Below the pieces are notes generated by a model. It did no database searches. It saw only the letters and a list, made by a program, of their open reading frames with translations, and was not told where the DNA came from. A stretch of 64,000 nucleotides of DNA from Lentibacter algarum (lineage in GTDB: Bacteria; Pseudomonadota; Alphaproteobacteria; Rhodobacterales; Rhodobacteraceae). The stretch lies in assembly GCF_040580765.1 (NCBI RefSeq), contig NZ_CP158687.1, forward strand, positions 2,294,001-2,358,000. Direction: 5' to 3'. Positions 8,865 to 18,962 of this stretch are shown piece after piece. Every line of letters starts with the position of its first letter. The stretch's first letter is position 1. The position numbers and the translations under genes were made by a program.

Positions 8865-10415
8865 TTAGAACAGCACTGACGGCAACCACGTCGCCAACGC
8901 TGGAAGCATCCAGATCAGGATCACACCAACAGCCTGTATGCCGATAAACGGCACAACGCCTGCGTATATGTGGCCTGTCGTAACCTCTTTAGGCGCGGCC
9001 CCGCGCAGGTAGAACAAGGAGAACCCAAAGGGAGGCGTGAGGAAACTGGTTTGCAGGTTGATCGCGATCAACACACCGAGCCAGATCGGATCATGACCGA
9101 GCAGAATGAGTGTCGGCGTAACCAGAGGCAGAACGATGACCGAGATTTCCACGAAATCCAGAAAGAACCCCAGAAAGAAGATGAAGATCATGCAAAAGAC
9201 AAGCGCGCCTGTTGCGCCGCCCGGCATGTTGCTGAGGATGCCAGCGACGCGCTCTTCCCCGCCAAGGCCGATGAAGACGAGACTAAAAACCCCCGCGGCA
9301 AGGATTGTCGCGAAGATCATCGATGTCATGGTGAGAGTTGAGCTGATCGCGTCATGCACAACCTTTTCTTTGACGGCCGCGCGCAGAGCAAAAATCACCG
9401 CAAGCGTGCCAGCAATGGCCAACCCCGCGTAAACAAGGCCCAAGGCAAAGGTGCCGTTGCTCAGATCGTCACGTTGAAACCGAACAGGGAAGGCGCCCGC
9501 AAGGATGCCGAGCGTGATGAGAGCCGCCGTGCCCAGAAGGATAAGCTTCGGGTTTATGCCCATCTTGTGGCCAGTCATCAATAGCGCACCGACGGCACCA
9601 ACAGAGGCGGCTTCTGTCGGGGTGGCTATACCGCCCAGAATGGCCCCCAAGACTGCAAAGATCAGCAAAACAGGCGGCACCACAGCGCGAATAACTTCGG
9701 CGCGATCGGGCTTTGCCAAGTCTGTCGGTGCTGGTGGCATGTCCTGTGGTCTGATCCAGCCACGCAATAATATGTATATCAGATAGAGGCTGACCAGCAA
9801 AAAGCCGGGAATAATAGCTGCGGCAAAAAACTGACCAACAGACAAGGCTTCGACTGAGAATTTGCCTTGCTCATATTGGGCCTGCTGGAAAGAATTTGAC
9901 ATAACGTCAGCCAAAATAATCAATAATGTCGAGGGTGGAATGATCTGCCCCAAGGTGCCCGCAGTGCAAACGATACCTGAGGCGACGCGCGGGTCATATC
10001 CAGCGCGCAACATGGTTGGGAGAGCGATCATACCCATCGCAACGACTGTGGCTCCGACGATGCCTGTTGAAGCGGCCAGAAGCGCGCCCACTAACACGAC
10101 AGAAATTCCGAGCCCGCCGCGAAGCTGGCCAAAAAGCCGGCCCATCGTGTCAAGCAATTCTTCCGCGATGCGACTTTTCTCAAGGATGGCTCCCATAAGC
10201 ACAAACAGCGGAATGGCAATCAGCACGTTATTAGACAGGAGCCCGAACACACGCTGGCCCATAGCGCCTAGTAGGGTGACGTCCATATGGCCGGTATACC
10301 AACCGATATAAGCGAAAATTATACCAACACCGGCGATAGAAAATGACACCGGAAAGCCCAAAAGTATCGCACCCATCAGGGCCGCAAACATGATGATATC
10401 CAGATATTCGGTCAT
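8865..10415 (-). CDS. TRAP transporter large permease (DctM family), hut-linked
   Basis: A 516-residue membrane protein with 12 or more helices and the DctM signatures IPLFVLMGAILE, GTLGQIIPPSTLLI and GGIATPTEAASVGAVGALL. The central insertion after residue 300 makes it longer than the usual 430, as in one TRAP subgroup. It is the last gene of a minus-strand run that begins with hutI. Its start overlaps the small permease by 4 bp. It probably imports the substrate of the hut enzymes; urocanate or another imidazole carboxylate is my inference. Confidence 0.93.
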   Translation of the reverse strand: MTEYLDIIMFAALMGAILLGFPVSFSIAGVGIIFAYIGWYTGHMDVTLLGAMGQRVFGLLSNNVLIAIPLFVLMGAILEKSRIAEELLDTMGRLFGQLRGGLGISVVLVGALLAASTGIVGATVVAMGMIALPTMLRAGYDPRVASGIVCTAGTLGQIIPPSTLLIILADVMSNSFQQAQYEQGKFSVEALSVGQFFAAAIIPGFLLVSLYLIYILLRGWIRPQDMPPAPTDLAKPDRAEVIRAVVPPVLLIFAVLGAILGGIATPTEAASVGAVGALLMTGHKMGINPKLILLGTAALITLGILAGAFPVRFQRDDLSNGTFALGLVYAGLAIAGTLAVIFALRAAVKEKVVHDAISSTLTMTSMIFATILAAGVFSLVFIGLGGEERVAGILSNMPGGATGALVFCMIFIFFLGFFLDFVEISVIVLPLVTPTLILLGHDPIWLGVLIAINLQTSFLTPPFGFSLFYLRGAAPKEVTTGHIYAGVVPFIGIQAVGVILIWMLPALATWLPSVLF

Positions 10416-10909
10416 GGCTTTGGCCTATGCAATATGAGCCGTATCAACAGCGACACAGACTGAAGCATCACGAGGATGCAGAAGGTCGGGATCAGCGATT
10501 TCATCAAGAACACGGCTTCAATGCCGCCAACTGACAACGGGCCTTCGAGGATTTTCCAGGAGTTGCGAACCGAAGGCCACGACCAGTAAAGCAGCGCACT
10601 CATAGATGGTAAAAGAAAGAAGAGATGACCGAAAGTATCAATGCGTCTCTGGGTCTCTGGGCTGGCCTTGGCGAAAAACACATCAACACGCACATGCTGG
10701 TCGACCAGCAAAGTATAGCCTGCACCCAGCATGAAGAGGGTCGCATGCATATAAAGCACGCTTTCCTGAAGGGCTATCGAGTTCAAACCAAACGCATAAC
10801 GCCCGACGACGATAGCGAATTGCATCAGCACCATGAAGAGGGCGAACCAACGCACAAGCCCTGCTACTCTTATGTTGAACGCGTCAATCCCGTTTGCCAG
10901 CTTTTCCAT
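10412..10909 (-). CDS. TRAP transporter small permease (DctQ family)
   Basis: A 165-residue protein with four predicted transmembrane helices and the DctQ-like core MLGAGYTLLVDQHVRVDVFF. It couples to the adjoining DctM and DctP subunits and overlaps the DctM gene by 4 bp. It lies in the hut-linked minus-strand operon. Confidence 0.9.
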   Translation of the reverse strand: MEKLANGIDAFNIRVAGLVRWFALFMVLMQFAIVVGRYAFGLNSIALQESVLYMHATLFMLGAGYTLLVDQHVRVDVFFAKASPETQRRIDTFGHLFFLLPSMSALLYWSWPSVRNSWKILEGPLSVGGIEAVFLMKSLIPTFCILVMLQSVSLLIRLILHRPKP

Positions 10910-10968
10910 CTGCCCCTCCCGAAGCGAAGTGATGCCTGCGCGAAAATGCTCCGCGCAGGCCGCTCGTT

Positions 10969-12054
10969 TCAGTAGCCCATGACAGCGGCGCGCGCGTTCA
11001 TCTGGCCGTTGTCGGCATAGACCATGTAGCTGCCCACAGAGTCGCGGTAGGCCACAAAGCTTTCCGCGATACGCTTAACCAGCTCGTCGTCGTCTTGACG
11101 TAACTCGTCGATAACTTCGGCGGCGGCTTTGCCCATGGCGGTAATCACGTCCTCAGGGAACATTTTCACTTGAACGCCTTCGTCGGCAACGAGCTTCTTC
11201 AACGCCAACGCGTGTTTGGTCGTGTATTCCGTCCAAACAGGGTTGTAGAGGCTCTCGCAAGCTAGGCTGACAACCTGTTTCAGATCATCTGGAAGCTCTG
11301 CATAAGCTTCTGCGTTGACGCCACATTCCTCGGCTGACGAAGGCTCGCCGACACCAGGCCAGTAGTAGTTCTTGGCGACTTGATGATAGCCAAGCGCGCT
11401 ATCTGTCCATGGGCCAATGAACTCACCCGCATCCAGCGCACCGGTTTGAAGAGCTTGGAACATCGCCGGCCCTGACATGGCCTCTGCGGCCATCCCCAGT
11501 TTCGCCGCCATTTCCGAGGCAAGCCCCGTGGTGCGGAACTTCAGACCTTTGAGGTCTTCGGCTGAGTTGATGTCATTGCGGAACCAGCCGCCCCACTGTG
11601 GGCCAGAGTTGCCGCACAGGAAGGGTTTGATGCCGAAGCGGCCATACATTTCGTCATATAGGGCTTGGCCACCACCGTGATAGAGCCAGCCGAACTGCTC
11701 GTCTGCGCGCAGGCCAAAAGGCTGTGAACCAAAAAGCAAAATACCTTTAGACTTGCTACCCCAGTAAGCGGGAACGGCATGGTAAAGCTCGGCCGTGCCT
11801 TCGCTGACGGCGTCAAATACGCCGCGTCCCGGGACAAGCTCACCTGCGGGGAAAAGCTTTACTTCGATACGGCCACCAGACAGCGTGGTGATGCGATCAG
11901 CCAGCGTTTGTGCAGCCACACCAGGCCCAGGCAGGTTTTTCGGCCATGCAGTCACCATTTTCCACTGGCGCTTGTCTTGGGCAATCGCAGGTGAGGCCAA
12001 AGCAGCGGCGGCTGTGCCGACACCCACCGATGCTAGAAATTTACGTCTGTCCAT
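10969..12054 (-). CDS. TRAP transporter substrate-binding protein (DctP family), Tat-exported
   Basis: A 361-residue periplasmic receptor with a twin-arginine signal (DRRKFLASVGVG, cleavage after SPAIA near residue 25). It has the DctP elements GLKFRTTGLASEMAAKLG and a PGVGEPSS loop. The ligand-contacting arginine of TRAP receptors is likely in LKFRTTG. Its position between the hut enzymes and the two TRAP membrane subunits points to an anionic hut-pathway substrate. A cofactor-like or large ligand is possible because the protein is Tat-exported. Confidence 0.9.
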   Translation of the reverse strand: MDRRKFLASVGVGTAAAALASPAIAQDKRQWKMVTAWPKNLPGPGVAAQTLADRITTLSGGRIEVKLFPAGELVPGRGVFDAVSEGTAELYHAVPAYWGSKSKGILLFGSQPFGLRADEQFGWLYHGGGQALYDEMYGRFGIKPFLCGNSGPQWGGWFRNDINSAEDLKGLKFRTTGLASEMAAKLGMAAEAMSGPAMFQALQTGALDAGEFIGPWTDSALGYHQVAKNYYWPGVGEPSSAEECGVNAEAYAELPDDLKQVVSLACESLYNPVWTEYTTKHALALKKLVADEGVQVKMFPEDVITAMGKAAAEVIDELRQDDDELVKRIAESFVAYRDSVGSYMVYADNGQMNARAAVMGY

Positions 12055-12064
12055 TTTTGTTCTC

Positions 12065-12736
12065 CTAGTTGTTGTTTGTTAGAGTTGGTTTTCCTTCAAG
12101 ACCGTCTTCCGCGGTCCCTGATGCGCTTGGAATGCGCATTTCGAACGTCTCGCTGATGCGAGCGTAGTCGTAGTAGCCCATGCGGGCGATGGGCTGAATC
12201 TTAGGGATATCGATCTTGCCAGTGGGCAAAATAACATCATCTGCGACATGAATCCGCATGACTTGGCCGTAGATCACATCAATCGTTCCAACAGGACTGT
12301 TGCCCGGTAAACGATGGGTCGAAATATATTTGCACTCAAAGTGACAGGGGCTTTCGGCCACTCGAGCGCCGGGGGCATCAACACATGAAGCCTTGGTAAT
12401 GCCTGCATGCTCAAACTCGTCTTCGTCTGGGTCAAGCGCCATAGCCGAGATGTTTACCGCATCACGGAGATCATAAGTCGCCATATTCCAAACGAACCAG
12501 CCGGTCTCTTCGGCGTTCAAAACCGTATCCTTGCGGCGCCCATCAGGGTATTGGTTGGCTGCAAACATCACCATCGGTGGATCAAACGTCAGGTTTTGCC
12601 ACTGGCTGTAGGGAGCCAGATTGTGCACGCCTTCCTTACTGACAGTGGAAAGCCAGCCGATCGGCCGCGGTACCGTGCAGGCCTTGAACGGCGAGAAGGG
12701 CAGCGGGCAATCTTCCGATGCGGGCGCGTAGTGCAT
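12065..12736 (-). CDS. Flavin-reductase-like FMN-binding split-barrel protein
   Basis: A 223-residue protein of the flavin-reductase-like domain family. PRPIGWLSTVSKEGVHNLAP marks the FMN-binding start, followed by a VMFAANQYPDG strand-turn and KDTVLNAEETGWFVWNMA. It follows hutU after three bases and precedes the TRAP receptor by 10 bases, so it belongs to the operon. Its role is not established. It could supply reduced flavin or reduce a pathway intermediate. It is not a standard hut gene. Confidence 0.8.
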   Translation of the reverse strand: MHYAPASEDCPLPFSPFKACTVPRPIGWLSTVSKEGVHNLAPYSQWQNLTFDPPMVMFAANQYPDGRRKDTVLNAEETGWFVWNMATYDLRDAVNISAMALDPDEDEFEHAGITKASCVDAPGARVAESPCHFECKYISTHRLPGNSPVGTIDVIYGQVMRIHVADDVILPTGKIDIPKIQPIARMGYYDYARISETFEMRIPSASGTAEDGLEGKPTLTNNN

Positions 12737-12739
12737 GGG

Positions 12740-14413
12740 TCAGTTCCCCAAGATGCGCGGCAGGCGCAGGCCATTGGCCTTTGCGCATTCGATCGCCTCT
12801 TCATACCCGGCATCCGCATGACGCCAGACGCCTGAAGCGGGGTCATTCCACAGAACGCGCTCGATCCGTTTGGCGGCCTCTGGTGTTCCATCCGCACAGA
12901 TCACAACGCCAGAATGCTGGCTAAATCCCATACCAACGCCACCGCCGTGATGGATTGAAACCCATGTTGCGCCGCTGGCCGTGTTGACCAGCGCGTTTAG
13001 CAGCGGCCAGTCACTTACAGCATCCGAGCCGTCTTTCATGGCTTCGGTCTCGCGGTTGGGCGAAGCAACAGAACCACTGTCGAGATGGTCACGGCCAATG
13101 ACAACAGGAGCCTTTAACTCGCCACTGGCGACCATTTCGTTGAAGGCAAGGCCCGCCCTGTGACGATCGCCGAGCCCGATCCAGCAGATACGCGCAGGCA
13201 GCCCTTGAAAGGCGATGCGTTCCTGGGCCATGTCGAGCCAGTTGTGCAGATGGGTGTTCTCTGGGAAGAGTTCTTTCATCTTCGCATCAGTCTTGTAAAT
13301 GTCTTCAGGGTCTCCCGACAGCGCTGCCCAGCGGAACGGGCCGATGCCACGGCAGAACAACGGACGGATATAGGCAGGCACAAAACCGGGGAAGGCAAAG
13401 GCATTCTCTAGCCCTTCTTCCAGTGCGACTTGTCGAATGTTGTTTCCGTAATCCAGTGTCGGCACACCAGCGTTCCAGAAATCAACCATCGCCGCCACAT
13501 GGGTCTTCATTGAGGCGCGGGCCGCATTTTCGACCGCTTTGGGATCACTTTCCTGTTTGTCTTTCCACTCCGCCATGCTCCAGCCCTGCGGCAGGTAGCC
13601 ATGCAGCGGATCGTGTGCGCTGGTCTGGTCAGTCACCATGTCAGGGCGAATGCCGCGCTTGTAGAGTTCGGGGAAGACATCGGCAGCATTGCCGAGCAAT
13701 CCGACCGATTTCGCTTCGCCTGCCGCTGTCCATTTTTCGATCATGGCGAGCGCTTCGTCCAACGTATCGGCACGTTCATCAACGTATTTTGTGCGCAGGC
13801 GAAAATCTATGCTCTCTGGATTACACTCCACCGCGAGGCAACACGCACCGGCCATCACGGCCGCAAGTGGCTGCGCGCCGCCCATGCCGCCGAGGCCTCC
13901 AGTGAGAATCCATTTTCCTTTTAGATCACCATCATAGTGCTGGCGCCCTGCTTCGACGAAGGTCTCATATGTGCCTTGAACGATACCTTGCGAGCCGATG
14001 TAGATCCATGACCCAGCGGTCATCTGACCGTACATCGCAAGACCTTTTTTATCGAGTTCGTTAAAGTGATCCCAAGTGGCCCAATGGGGTACAAGGTTGG
14101 AGTTGGCAATAAGAACGCGCGGGGCGTCCGTGTGGGTTTTGACGATGGCAATAGGTTTGCCCGATTGCACGACCAATGTCTCGTCATCTTCAAGGTCTTT
14201 GAGGCTCGCAACGATGGTATCGAAATCTTGCCAAGTACGCGCGGCACGGCCGATGCCGCCATAAACGACTAGCTCGTGCGGGTTCTCGGCCACATCCGGG
14301 TGCAGGTTATTCATCAGCATCCGCAGGGGCGCTTCGGTCATCCAACTTTTTGCGTTCAGGTTTGGTCCGGTGGGTGGGTAGATATCACGGATGTTCTTAC
14401 GTGGGTCGCTCAT
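12740..14413 (-). CDS. hutU: Urocanate hydratase
   Basis: Full-length at 557 residues. It converts urocanate to 4-imidazolone-5-propanoate with tightly bound NAD. Family landmarks include [31 protein letters not shown], the NAD-binding [11 protein letters not shown] and [19 protein letters not shown]. The frame extends upstream to 14497, but the ATG at 14413 ([10 protein letters not shown]) matches the family start and overlaps the hutG stop by 4 bp. hutH, which often sits near hutU, is absent. Confidence 0.97.
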   Translation of the reverse strand: MSDPRKNIRDIYPPTGPNLNAKSWMTEAPLRMLMNNLHPDVAENPHELVVYGGIGRAARTWQDFDTIVASLKDLEDDETLVVQSGKPIAIVKTHTDAPRVLIANSNLVPHWATWDHFNELDKKGLAMYGQMTAGSWIYIGSQGIVQGTYETFVEAGRQHYDGDLKGKWILTGGLGGMGGAQPLAAVMAGACCLAVECNPESIDFRLRTKYVDERADTLDEALAMIEKWTAAGEAKSVGLLGNAADVFPELYKRGIRPDMVTDQTSAHDPLHGYLPQGWSMAEWKDKQESDPKAVENAARASMKTHVAAMVDFWNAGVPTLDYGNNIRQVALEEGLENAFAFPGFVPAYIRPLFCRGIGPFRWAALSGDPEDIYKTDAKMKELFPENTHLHNWLDMAQERIAFQGLPARICWIGLGDRHRAGLAFNEMVASGELKAPVVIGRDHLDSGSVASPNRETEAMKDGSDAVSDWPLLNALVNTASGATWVSIHHGGGVGMGFSQHSGVVICADGTPEAAKRIERVLWNDPASGVWRHADAGYEEAIECAKANGLRLPRILGN

Positions 14414-15195
14414 GTGGGTCTCCAGACGGACAGTGTTTCTAAGATCGATTTGAGGGTAACGCGGAGATTCTCCGCGCGTTCGTCGACATAAGCCCAAGGG
14501 GCGCTCTCGATCATGTATGTCGATTGAGCCAGCTCCATCTGAATGGCGTGAAAGCCCTCAGATGGCTTGCCGTAATGGCGCGTTGTCCAGCCGCCTTTGA
14601 AGCGGCCATTGTTAATTAGCGTGTATTCGGCTGCCTTGAAGCAGATAGAGGTGACGGCCTCTTCTAGTGCGGGAGCGCAGGTCGTCCCAAGGTTTGTGCC
14701 GATGTTGAAGTCCGGCAGCGTGCCGTCGAAAAGGTACGCGATCTGTGAGCGGATGGAGTGGCAGTCGTAAAGGATTGCAAAGCCGTGAATGGCTTTAATG
14801 CGGTCCAGTTCAGCCTCCAAGGCGGCGTGATAGGGCGCGTGGAAGGCCACTCGGCGGCGCTCGATTTCGACCGCGTCCGGTTCTTGTCCTTCAAGGTAAA
14901 TGCTCTGCCCGTCAAAATCTGTCAGCGGACAGAGGCCAGTTGTGTTCTGGCCAGGGTAAAGGCTTGCGCCACTCGGGTCGCGGTTGACGTCGATCACATA
15001 ACGATGGATCGGGGTGCGTACGGTTGTAACACCCTCTAACAACCCGTCATAAAGGTTGTGAATGTGCCAGTCCGTATCGGCCATAGCACGGCCTGTTTCG
15101 TTCATCCGCGCAAGGCAATCGGTGGGAATGTTTGTGCCCGTATGGGGCAAGCCCAGAACCAGCGGGCTTGTGCCGCGAGAGGTCTCAATCTGCAT
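14410..15195 (-). CDS. hutG: N-formylglutamate amidohydrolase
   Basis: About 261 residues from the ATG at 15195 ([20 protein letters not shown]). It hydrolyses N-formyl-L-glutamate to glutamate and formate, the last step of the five-step hut route. Family signatures include LPHTGT near the N-terminus, [17 protein letters not shown], and [10 protein letters not shown] with likely metal ligands. The start overlaps the 3' end of hutI by 11 bp, and its stop overlaps the hutU start, so hutI-hutG-hutU are tightly coupled. Confidence 0.95.
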   Translation of the reverse strand: MQIETSRGTSPLVLGLPHTGTNIPTDCLARMNETGRAMADTDWHIHNLYDGLLEGVTTVRTPIHRYVIDVNRDPSGASLYPGQNTTGLCPLTDFDGQSIYLEGQEPDAVEIERRRVAFHAPYHAALEAELDRIKAIHGFAILYDCHSIRSQIAYLFDGTLPDFNIGTNLGTTCAPALEEAVTSICFKAAEYTLINNGRFKGGWTTRHYGKPSEGFHAIQMELAQSTYMIESAPWAYVDERAENLRVTLKSILETLSVWRPT

Positions 15196-16396
15196 CAAAT
15201 TGCCCCCCAAACATACGTTTGTGCAGCGGGTTGATGCCAATTCCATAGGACAGCTCGGCAGGTGACGTTACATCCCAGATCGCTAAGTCAGCCCGTTGGC
15301 CGGCAGCAAGTGTTCCACGGTCAGAAAACCCAAGCGCGCGGGCGGCGCTGCGGGTTGTTCCTGCCAAGGCTTCAGCGGGTGTCAGGCGAAACAGCGTGCA
15401 TGCCATGTTCATCGCTAGGAGGACAGAGCCAAGCGGCGATGAACCTGGGTTCCAGTCGGTTGCGACGGCCATGTGCACGCCGTGCTTTCGAAAGGCTGCG
15501 ATCGGTGGCGCTTGCTCTTCGCGGATCGCATAGAAAGCCCCGGGCAGGATCACCGCAACACTGCCGGAGCGCGCCAATGCTTCCGCGTCGGCGTCGCTGG
15601 CATATTCGACATGGTCTGCCGACAAGGCGTCAAACTCCGCCGCAAGGGCGGTGCCGCCAATATTGCTCAACTGTTCGGCATGCAGCTTTACAGGCAAGCC
15701 GAGCGCGCGCGCCGCTTCAAAAACACGGCGCATTTGGGCGGTGTCAAAGGCGATGCCTTCACAGAACCCGTCTACCACATCAACCAATCCCTCGGCGTGA
15801 GCCGTTTTGAGGGTCGGAATGCAAATGTCATCAATATAGCTGTCGGCATCAGCACCTGCGGGCACCGCATGAGCACCCAAAAAACTGGTGCTAACATTGA
15901 TCGGACGGGCGCTCGCGACAGCGCGTGCAACACGTAGCATTTTTAGCTCGGTGTCATGATCCAGCCCGTAACCGGACTTGATCTCGATGGTGGCAACACC
16001 TTCGGAAATCAGCGCGTCTGCTCGACGCAAGGTGGCTTCAAGAAGGTCTTCCTCGCTGGTCTCACGCGTTGCCTTTACGGTGGAAACGATACCGCCTCCC
16101 GCGCGAGCAACTTCTTCGTAGCTCGCGCCTTCAAGGCGCATTTCGAATTCCTGCGCGCGGTTTCCGCCATGGACGATATGCGTGTGGCAGTCAATCAGGG
16201 CCGGTGTGACGAGGCGACCACCACAGTCATGCGTCGGCAGTTTTGCAATTTCAGCAGGGCAGTCGTGTATCTGTCCAACCCAACGGATCTGACCCTGCTC
16301 GAGCGCAATGCCAGCGTCTTTGATCAGCCCGTAGCCGGATGCGGTATCGACCATCGTCGCTGCCTTGAGGTGAGTGAGTAGGACTGAGTCGCTCAT
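15185..16396 (-). CDS. hutI: Imidazolonepropionase
   Basis: A 403-residue amidohydrolase that opens imidazolonepropionate to N-formimino-L-glutamate. Metal-binding [13 protein letters not shown] lies near residue 70, with [27 protein letters not shown] and [11 protein letters not shown] at the expected places. It is the first gene of the minus-strand operon hutI-hutG-hutU-flavin reductase-TRAP. It is transcribed divergently from hutF across a palindrome-rich promoter region. Confidence 0.97.
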   Translation of the reverse strand: MSDSVLLTHLKAATMVDTASGYGLIKDAGIALEQGQIRWVGQIHDCPAEIAKLPTHDCGGRLVTPALIDCHTHIVHGGNRAQEFEMRLEGASYEEVARAGGGIVSTVKATRETSEEDLLEATLRRADALISEGVATIEIKSGYGLDHDTELKMLRVARAVASARPINVSTSFLGAHAVPAGADADSYIDDICIPTLKTAHAEGLVDVVDGFCEGIAFDTAQMRRVFEAARALGLPVKLHAEQLSNIGGTALAAEFDALSADHVEYASDADAEALARSGSVAVILPGAFYAIREEQAPPIAAFRKHGVHMAVATDWNPGSSPLGSVLLAMNMACTLFRLTPAEALAGTTRSAARALGFSDRGTLAAGQRADLAIWDVTSPAELSYGIGINPLHKRMFGGQFDAD

Positions 16397-16423
16397 GGAA
16401 ACACCTTGAATAAGTAGGTGCCT

Positions 16424-16450
16424 TTAATTAATATGTAGCTACTTAATTAA
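16424..16450. promoter_or_regulatory. Palindromic candidate operator in the hutI-hutF divergent promoter
   Basis: A perfect 8 bp palindrome GTAGCTAC (16435-16442) is flanked by two TTAATTAA octamers (16424-16431 and 16443-16450). The element sits between the divergently transcribed hutI and hutF genes and upstream of a HutC-type repressor gene, the expected place for its operator. No experimental site is known to me with this exact sequence, so assignment to HutC is inference. Confidence 0.45.
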
Positions 16451-16473
16451 GTCAAGGAATTCTTGCTGTGTAA

Positions 16474-17832
16474 AAAATTGTCACCAAACAGGCACTTACA
16501 TCGAACGGATGGGAAGCGAATGTCGAGATTGGCATCAAAGACAGGAGAATCGCGCACATTAGGCCCGCCCCCCACGGAGCCACGCCAACAGTCGGGCTGG
16601 CTCTTGCTGCGCCGCTAAACTTGCACAGTCATTCATTCCAGCGCGCGATGTCGGGGCTAACAGAAGCGCGCGGGCCCGACCCAAGCGACAGCTTCTGGAC
16701 ATGGCGGCGACTGATGTACAAGTTTCTCGATCAGCTGACACCAGACCAAATTCAGGCTATTGCCGCACAGGTCTTTCTGGAAATGTTGGAGGCGGGTTAC
16801 TCAAGCGTCGCCGAATTCCATTACCTACATCATAACGCAGGTGGTGTGCCTTACGCTAACTTGGCAGAGCTGTCCGAACAGATCGTGGAGGCTGCAAAAG
16901 ACGTTGGCATCGGCCTGACACTGCTCCCCGTTCTCTATCAGTTCGGCGGACTTGATAAGCGCCCCTTGGCAGGTGGCCAGCGACGCTTTGGAAACGACCC
17001 CATGCAATTCGCTCGGCTGCACGAAGGCGCGGCAAAGGCCGTGGCAACAGGCCCCGAGGACTTTAACATCGGCGTTGCGCCGCATTCGTTGCGCGCCGTC
17101 GACACATTGGGGCTGAGCGATGCTCTATCGCTTGCTGGCAATGGGCCGGTTCACATGCATTTGGCCGAACAGGTAGCCGAGGTTGAAGAAGTGCAAGCGG
17201 CCCTCAACGCACGCCCAACCGAATGGTTGCTAAGCAACTATGATGTCGATCCGCGCTGGTGTCTGATCCATTGTACGCAGATGACGCCGCTGGAAACACA
17301 GGCGCTGGCGGCCACAGGTGCTGTCGCTGGCCTATGCCCTATCACAGAGGCCAATCTGGGCGACGGGATCTTCAACGGCACGCACTATCTGGGCCACGGT
17401 GGCAATATCGGGTTTGGCTCTGATTCAACCGTGCATATCTCCCTGTTTGAGGAGCTGAAATCGCTCGAATACTCGCAACGCCTGCGCGACAAAAGCCGCG
17501 CGGCCCTTGCCAAGGCGGATCGCTCGACAGGGCGTGTCTTGTTTGAGGCGGCGGCAAGGGGCGGCGCTCAGGCTGGTGGCCGTGACAGCGGCACCCTTGC
17601 AGTGGGCAAGCTGGCGGATATTTTGGCGGTTGATCTGGACAACGAATGGGGCGTTAACCGGTCAGGCGATATGGCACTAGATACTCTTATATTCGGTGGT
17701 AATGGGCAGCGTTGCATCAGCGATGTTTGGAGCGCCGGACGCCACGTTGTCAAAGAGGGTCGCCATATTGAGCGTGAACGTATAACAAAGAAGTTCACCG
17801 CAACAATGGCAGAACTGGAGCAGAATATTTGA
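16474..17832 (+). CDS. hutF: Formimidoylglutamate deiminase with a damaged or unusual start
   Basis: The frame encodes a HutF amidohydrolase that deaminates N-formimino-L-glutamate to N-formylglutamate. It shows the metal-binding NLHSHSFQRAM, GLTEARGPDPSDSFWTWR, EFHYLHH, VHMHLAEQ, LIHCTQMT and GFGSDSTVHI. Protein-like sequence continues upstream of the TTG at 16621 to 16474 (KIVTKQALTSNGWEANV), matching the usual N-terminal strand. The best start signal is AAGGA followed by GTG at 16468, but the next codon is TAA (16471-16473). Either an ATT at 16477 is used, or the gene is inactivated at codon 2. The downstream TTG at 16621 would lose about 50 residues of the fold. Confidence 0.85.
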   Translation, partial: KIVTKQALTSNGWEANVEIGIKDRRIAHIRPAPHGATPTVGLALAAPLNLHSHSFQRAMSGLTEARGPDPSDSFWTWRRLMYKFLDQLTPDQIQAIAAQVFLEMLEAGYSSVAEFHYLHHNAGGVPYANLAELSEQIVEAAKDVGIGLTLLPVLYQFGGLDKRPLAGGQRRFGNDPMQFARLHEGAAKAVATGPEDFNIGVAPHSLRAVDTLGLSDALSLAGNGPVHMHLAEQVAEVEEVQAALNARPTEWLLSNYDVDPRWCLIHCTQMTPLETQALAATGAVAGLCPITEANLGDGIFNGTHYLGHGGNIGFGSDSTVHISLFEELKSLEYSQRLRDKSRAALAKADRSTGRVLFEAAARGGAQAGGRDSGTLAVGKLADILAVDLDNEWGVNRSGDMALDTLIFGGNGQRCISDVWSAGRHVVKEGRHIERERITKKFTATMAELEQNI

Positions 17833-18530
17833 CACAAGTGTCGCGCTTATCTTGGCAAGAAGTCAGAGATCAGATCCGCGCAGGAATTCTCAATCGTACT
17901 TTTTCGCCTGGCGACAAACTGCCACGCGATGCGGATATTGCAGATCAGTTAGGGTGCGCACGATCTACAGTGCAACGCGCTATGCGCAATCTGTCAGACG
18001 CCGGGCTAGTGGAGCGCAAGCGCAAAGGCGGCACTCATGTTCGCTTGGATCCTGTAACGCGTGCCACGCTTGATATTCCCATCACGCGACGCGAGGTGGA
18101 AAGGCGTGGGAGCATTTATGGCTATCATCTAATTGATCAAGAGCGTTCTGAAACTGCACGAGAGGTTGCCGGAAAATTCGAGTTATCAGGGCCAACACAA
18201 ATGATGCGAGTGCGGGCGTTACATTTGGCTGATCACAAGCCACACATATATGAGGATCGCTGGGTGTGCACAGATACAGTGCCTGAAATCCTCAATGTCG
18301 ATTTGGCGCGCGAAAGTGCCAATGAATGGCTAGTTAGGAACAAACCATTCACCCGCTGCGATCTCAGGTTTTATGCAATTTCTGCCGATGTGGAGACGGC
18401 ACAACACCTCAGCATTGAGAAAGGCAGCGCCTTGCTTGTGATTGAACGAACAACTTGGATCGGGACTGCGCCCATCACCTTAGTCAAAGCCTTCACCGCG
18501 CCAGGATACGAGCTTTTGACCTCGATTTAG
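17829..18530 (+). CDS. hutC: GntR-family regulator, HutC-like
   Basis: A 233-residue protein. It has an N-terminal GntR winged helix (GDKLPRDADIADQLGCARSTVQRAMRNL) followed by a UTRA ligand domain (about residues 90-230), the arrangement of HutC repressors. These proteins usually sense urocanate. The gene overlaps the hutF stop by 4 bp, starting at TTG 17829 or GTG 17838. Its likely target is the hutI-hutF intergenic palindrome. Confidence 0.88.
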   Translation: MTQVSRLSWQEVRDQIRAGILNRTFSPGDKLPRDADIADQLGCARSTVQRAMRNLSDAGLVERKRKGGTHVRLDPVTRATLDIPITRREVERRGSIYGYHLIDQERSETAREVAGKFELSGPTQMMRVRALHLADHKPHIYEDRWVCTDTVPEILNVDLARESANEWLVRNKPFTRCDLRFYAISADVETAQHLSIEKGSALLVIERTTWIGTAPITLVKAFTAPGYELLTSI

Positions 18531-18962
18531 GGGCGTTGTTCGGTTGGCAGATCAGGGAAAGATCGAGTTGCAAACGCCATGCGAATCCAGTGTGCGAAAC
18601 GCGTAGTCGATGCCCGTGCACAGCCTCCTCCGCCTTTAGTTTGCCGCCCGTTCGAGAAGAAAAATTGGTAGGCTTGGCAAATCTCAGTTGCAAAATGCCT
18701 ATGCGGCACGGATGATAGTCGATACTTGTACCATCGCCGAGAGCGACCATTTGGCCCACGTTCCAGCTCGGGACGCCCAGTTGTTCACCGAAGATCACAT
18801 GAATGGCCGGTTTTTGCGTTGCATAGCGGAACCGCGAGCCGCGCACTTGAAGCATCTGTCGCGCTGCAAGCGCACGCAGCACAAAATAACAGTGACCAAG
18901 TTGGGGCTCGAAGCTGTTCATCGCTGCGCGGCACATGAAGGCCCACTATGGGCCGAAAGCGA
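18531..18962. other. Non-coding stretch between hutC and compact recombinase
   Basis: No supported gene. An open frame on the minus strand (18493-18936) matches nothing I recognise and overlaps hutC. The region probably marks the junction between the hut block and the plasmid- or satellite-like module. Confidence 0.35.

Noticed and set aside
18493..18936. A 147-codon minus-strand frame after hutC
   Set aside because: It overlaps the hutC 3' end, lacks a convincing ribosome-binding site and shows no recognisable domain.
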